Positions 5,644 through 7,241 of a stretch of DNA of 7,241 bases are shown here, in pieces (the first letter of the stretch is position 1; each line of letters begins with the position of its first letter). Source of the DNA: Victivallales bacterium (lineage in GTDB: Bacteria; Verrucomicrobiota; Lentisphaeria; Victivallales; Victivallaceae); assembly GCA_019038735.1 (NCBI GenBank), contig JAHOYW010000003.1:1-7241 (forward strand), written 5' to 3'. The notes beneath the pieces were generated by a model. It saw only the letters and a program-made list of their open reading frames with translations. It was not told the DNA's origin and searched no databases. A program made the translations under genes and the position numbers.

Positions 5644-7241
5644 TTGTATTTTAAAAAAATAGAATTTCCTGAACTTGAGTCTTCTATAGATACTAATACA
5701 TCTAATAACGGAGCACAGTCGATTTTTATTGACTTCGACAAGGCTGGTGGAGCTTTTTACGATAAGAATTCTCTGAGTATTCATACTAACTTTAATACTA
5801 ATTCTACTACTACTAATAATACTAAAAACAGCTCTAATTTTAGTTCAGAAGCTCAATTTCAAATTCATACTGACTTAAATAGTGCTTCTGCAGGTATGGG
5901 GCTAAAGCTTAATACAAGAGAGCTTGCAGGCGGATATTATTCTACGGTATCCCTTGGTGACTCTGGCTCAGAAATCAGCAGATATGCTTCATCTTCCGCT
6001 TCGTCTGAAACTGTTACTGTCAGCAATGAAATCAAAAAGAAGGAAAGCTTTGTTTTTTCCAAAGATTCATCTCAACTGCTGCTTCCCGGTCTTGAGCTGG
6101 CAGATTCGGATGTAGTTTTGCGCGGAACACAAACTATTTTTCTTGACTTTGATGGTGCTAGCAATGTTTCTTATGATAACGATGCGCTGGATATCCACAT
6201 TAATCTTTCTTCTATAAATGATTCCGGTTTGAGTGATGAAGTCCAATTTCAAATCATGACTGATTTGAACAATACCTTTGCGGGTACTGGTGTAAACTTT
6301 AGCATAACTTCGCCATCAGGTGGAGAGTATTCTACTATCTATGTTGGCGGTGATGGTACAGAGTTCTCAAGATATGGTTTCTTTGACGGATTATCCGAGA
6401 CTATTGATATCGGCAGTGTGATTAAAGATGACAATGCTTTTGTTTTTTCAGATAAATTTTCCTCAACTAGTGCTATGACTGAAACGATTGCCCACGAAGC
6501 TGCTCATCTTATTGGTTACCAACACACAGCAGATGATTCAAGTGATGAAATGAGCGATTTTGCAACAGTAAGCAGCTTTGCTCAAGGTTCAAGAAAATTC
6601 ATCGCAACAGATGGCGCGACCTATGATACTTATGGCTATGCAGTTGCTGCTTCAGGCTCCCATGTTGTTGTCGGCTCTTTTGGTGACAGTGATAATGGTT
6701 ACGATTCCGGCAGTGCCTATGCCTACCGCTGGGACAGTCAATCTTCATCTTATACTGAATATAAAATTAATGATTCTGTAACTGGTGCAGAAGATAATTG
6801 GTTTGGTTTTGCTGTTGACAGTTATGGAGATTCAATCATTGTTGGCGCGGATTGGGGTGATGGCGTAGTAGAGGATTCCGGTGCCGCGTATATTTATACC
6901 TGGGATAGTCAGTCTTCATCTTATAGTCAAGAAACACTTAGCGCATTTGACGGCGCGGAGGATGACGCCTACGGCGATGCTTTAGCTATGTCAGCAAATG
7001 TTGTGGTAGTTGGAGCTTACCTTGACGATAACGCTAATGGTACTGATGCCGGCAGTGCGTATATTTATCGCTGGGATGATGTGGATTCCTATGATTATGA
7101 AACCAAGCTTACCGCTTCAAATGGTGCTGCAGGTGGTTATTACGGCTACTCTGTCGCTGTTTCCGGTGATCATGTAGCAGTTGGTGGTTTTGGATTAAAT
7201 AGTGGTGGCAATCCTGGTAACGCCTATGTTTACCGCTGGAA
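5644..7241 (+). CDS. Matrixin-like metzincin protease with FG-GAP repeats, 3'-truncated by the window edge
   Basis: At least 532 residues are encoded, and the frame is still open at the window end. Residues 281-294 carry HEAAHLIGYQH, a complete HExxHxxGxxH metzincin zinc site (His284, Glu285, His288, His294). Met303, nine residues after the last His, is well placed for the Met-turn of matrixins. The catalytic domain runs from about 162 (TIFLDFDG) to 310. Before it, residues 24-143 form a degenerate copy without the zinc helix. After it come at least four FG-GAP-like repeats (318-363, 374-420, 431-477, 488 onward) with acidic, Gly-rich loops that probably bind calcium and build a beta-propeller. 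There is no N-terminal signal peptide or hydrophobic stretch, so export, if it happens, probably uses a C-terminal signal outside the window. The likely role is a cell-surface or extracellular protease. Start TTG 5644 rests on the G-rich ribosome-binding site. Confidence 0.85.
   Translation, partial: MYFKKIEFPELESSIDTNTSNNGAQSIFIDFDKAGGAFYDKNSLSIHTNFNTNSTTTNNTKNSSNFSSEAQFQIHTDLNSASAGMGLKLNTRELAGGYYSTVSLGDSGSEISRYASSSASSETVTVSNEIKKKESFVFSKDSSQLLLPGLELADSDVVLRGTQTIFLDFDGASNVSYDNDALDIHINLSSINDSGLSDEVQFQIMTDLNNTFAGTGVNFSITSPSGGEYSTIYVGGDGTEFSRYGFFDGLSETIDIGSVIKDDNAFVFSDKFSSTSAMTETIAHEAAHLIGYQHTADDSSDEMSDFATVSSFAQGSRKFIATDGATYDTYGYAVAASGSHVVVGSFGDSDNGYDSGSAYAYRWDSQSSSYTEYKINDSVTGAEDNWFGFAVDSYGDSIIVGADWGDGVVEDSGAAYIYTWDSQSSSYSQETLSAFDGAEDDAYGDALAMSANVVVVGAYLDDNANGTDAGSAYIYRWDDVDSYDYETKLTASNGAAGGYYGYSVAVSGDHVAVGGFGLNSGGNPGNAYVYRW
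5713..6462 (+). repeat. Diverged tandem duplication of the metzincin fore-domain
   Basis: The protein segments encoded by 5713-6072 and 6127-6462 align with each other. Shared landmarks are SIFIDFD/TIFLDFD, LSIHTNF/LDIHINL, EAQFQIHTDLN/EVQFQIMTDLN, GGYYSTVSLG/GGEYSTIYVG, EISRY/EFSRY, SETVTV/SETIDI and SFVFSKD/AFVFSDK. The period is about 130 residues. The first copy stops where the second continues into the zinc-binding helix. DNA identity is visibly lower than in a recent duplication. Confidence 0.8.
5785..5838 (+). repeat. ACT/AAT triplet-rich low-complexity insert
   Basis: A run of ACT, AAT and TCT codons encodes an Asn/Thr/Ser-rich stretch (residues 48-65) found only in the first, degenerate copy of the duplicated domain. 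The DNA resembles a small triplet-repeat expansion, including three successive ACT codons. Confidence 0.55.
6595..7241 (+). repeat. Tandem FG-GAP-like repeats, period about 57 residues
   Basis: Four units start near 6595, 6763, 6934 and 7105; the last runs off the window. Each has the pattern YG-x-AV-x-x-SG-x-x-VVVG-x4-D followed by SG-SAYxYRW. The conserved Trp codons recur 57, 57 and 55 residues apart. Units 1 and 2 are followed by the same linker, WDSQSSSY. The pattern fits the FG-GAP family of beta-propeller blades; a complete propeller would need about seven blades, so more are expected beyond the window. Confidence 0.8.

Overview
The window looks like a moderately AT-rich bacterial chromosome segment. 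It holds a cell-wall ligase, a methionine synthase operon, an unrecognised membrane protein and the start of a large calcium-protein-like extracellular protease. The style of the last protein (matrixin-like metzincin followed by FG-GAP repeats, no classical signal peptide, TTG start) and the hairpin-rich intergenic element remind me of Lentisphaerota or other PVC-superphylum genomes. That assignment is an impression from memory, not a demonstrated result.

Layout. Positions 2-949 hold the 3' part of a MurC-family ligase whose ATP-binding N-terminus lies outside the window. Immediately after its stop codon is a 119-bp non-coding element (956-1074) made of four hairpins arranged as two inverted halves, flanked by a 6-bp direct repeat (ATGATT). 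A plausible promoter follows (1086-1114). Next come a small AT-rich three-helix membrane protein (1187-1498), a stand-alone methionine synthase reactivation-domain protein (1515-2150) and an 801-residue cobalamin-dependent methionine synthase lacking that domain (2159-4564). The last two form a split MetH: catalysis and cobalamin binding in one chain, SAM-dependent rescue of oxidised cobalamin in the other.

On the minus strand, converging on metH with only 5 bp between stop codons, is a 274-residue protein (4570-5394). It has a cytosolic N-terminal helical domain carrying an RNxxxH motif of the HEPN type, a lysine-rich linker and about six membrane segments. Its function is unknown. A 249-bp divergent intergenic region (5395-5643) contains promoter candidates for both directions.

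From 5644 to the window end runs an open, 3'-truncated frame. It encodes a degenerate, catalytically empty copy of a metzincin-type domain, then an intact copy with a full HExxHxxGxxH zinc site, then at least four FG-GAP-like beta-propeller repeats with a period of about 57 residues.

I see no CRISPR array, tRNA, rRNA, or complete transposase gene. The least ordinary items are the structurally constrained mobile element, the HEPN-like membrane protein and the pseudo-domain/active-domain tandem in the protease.
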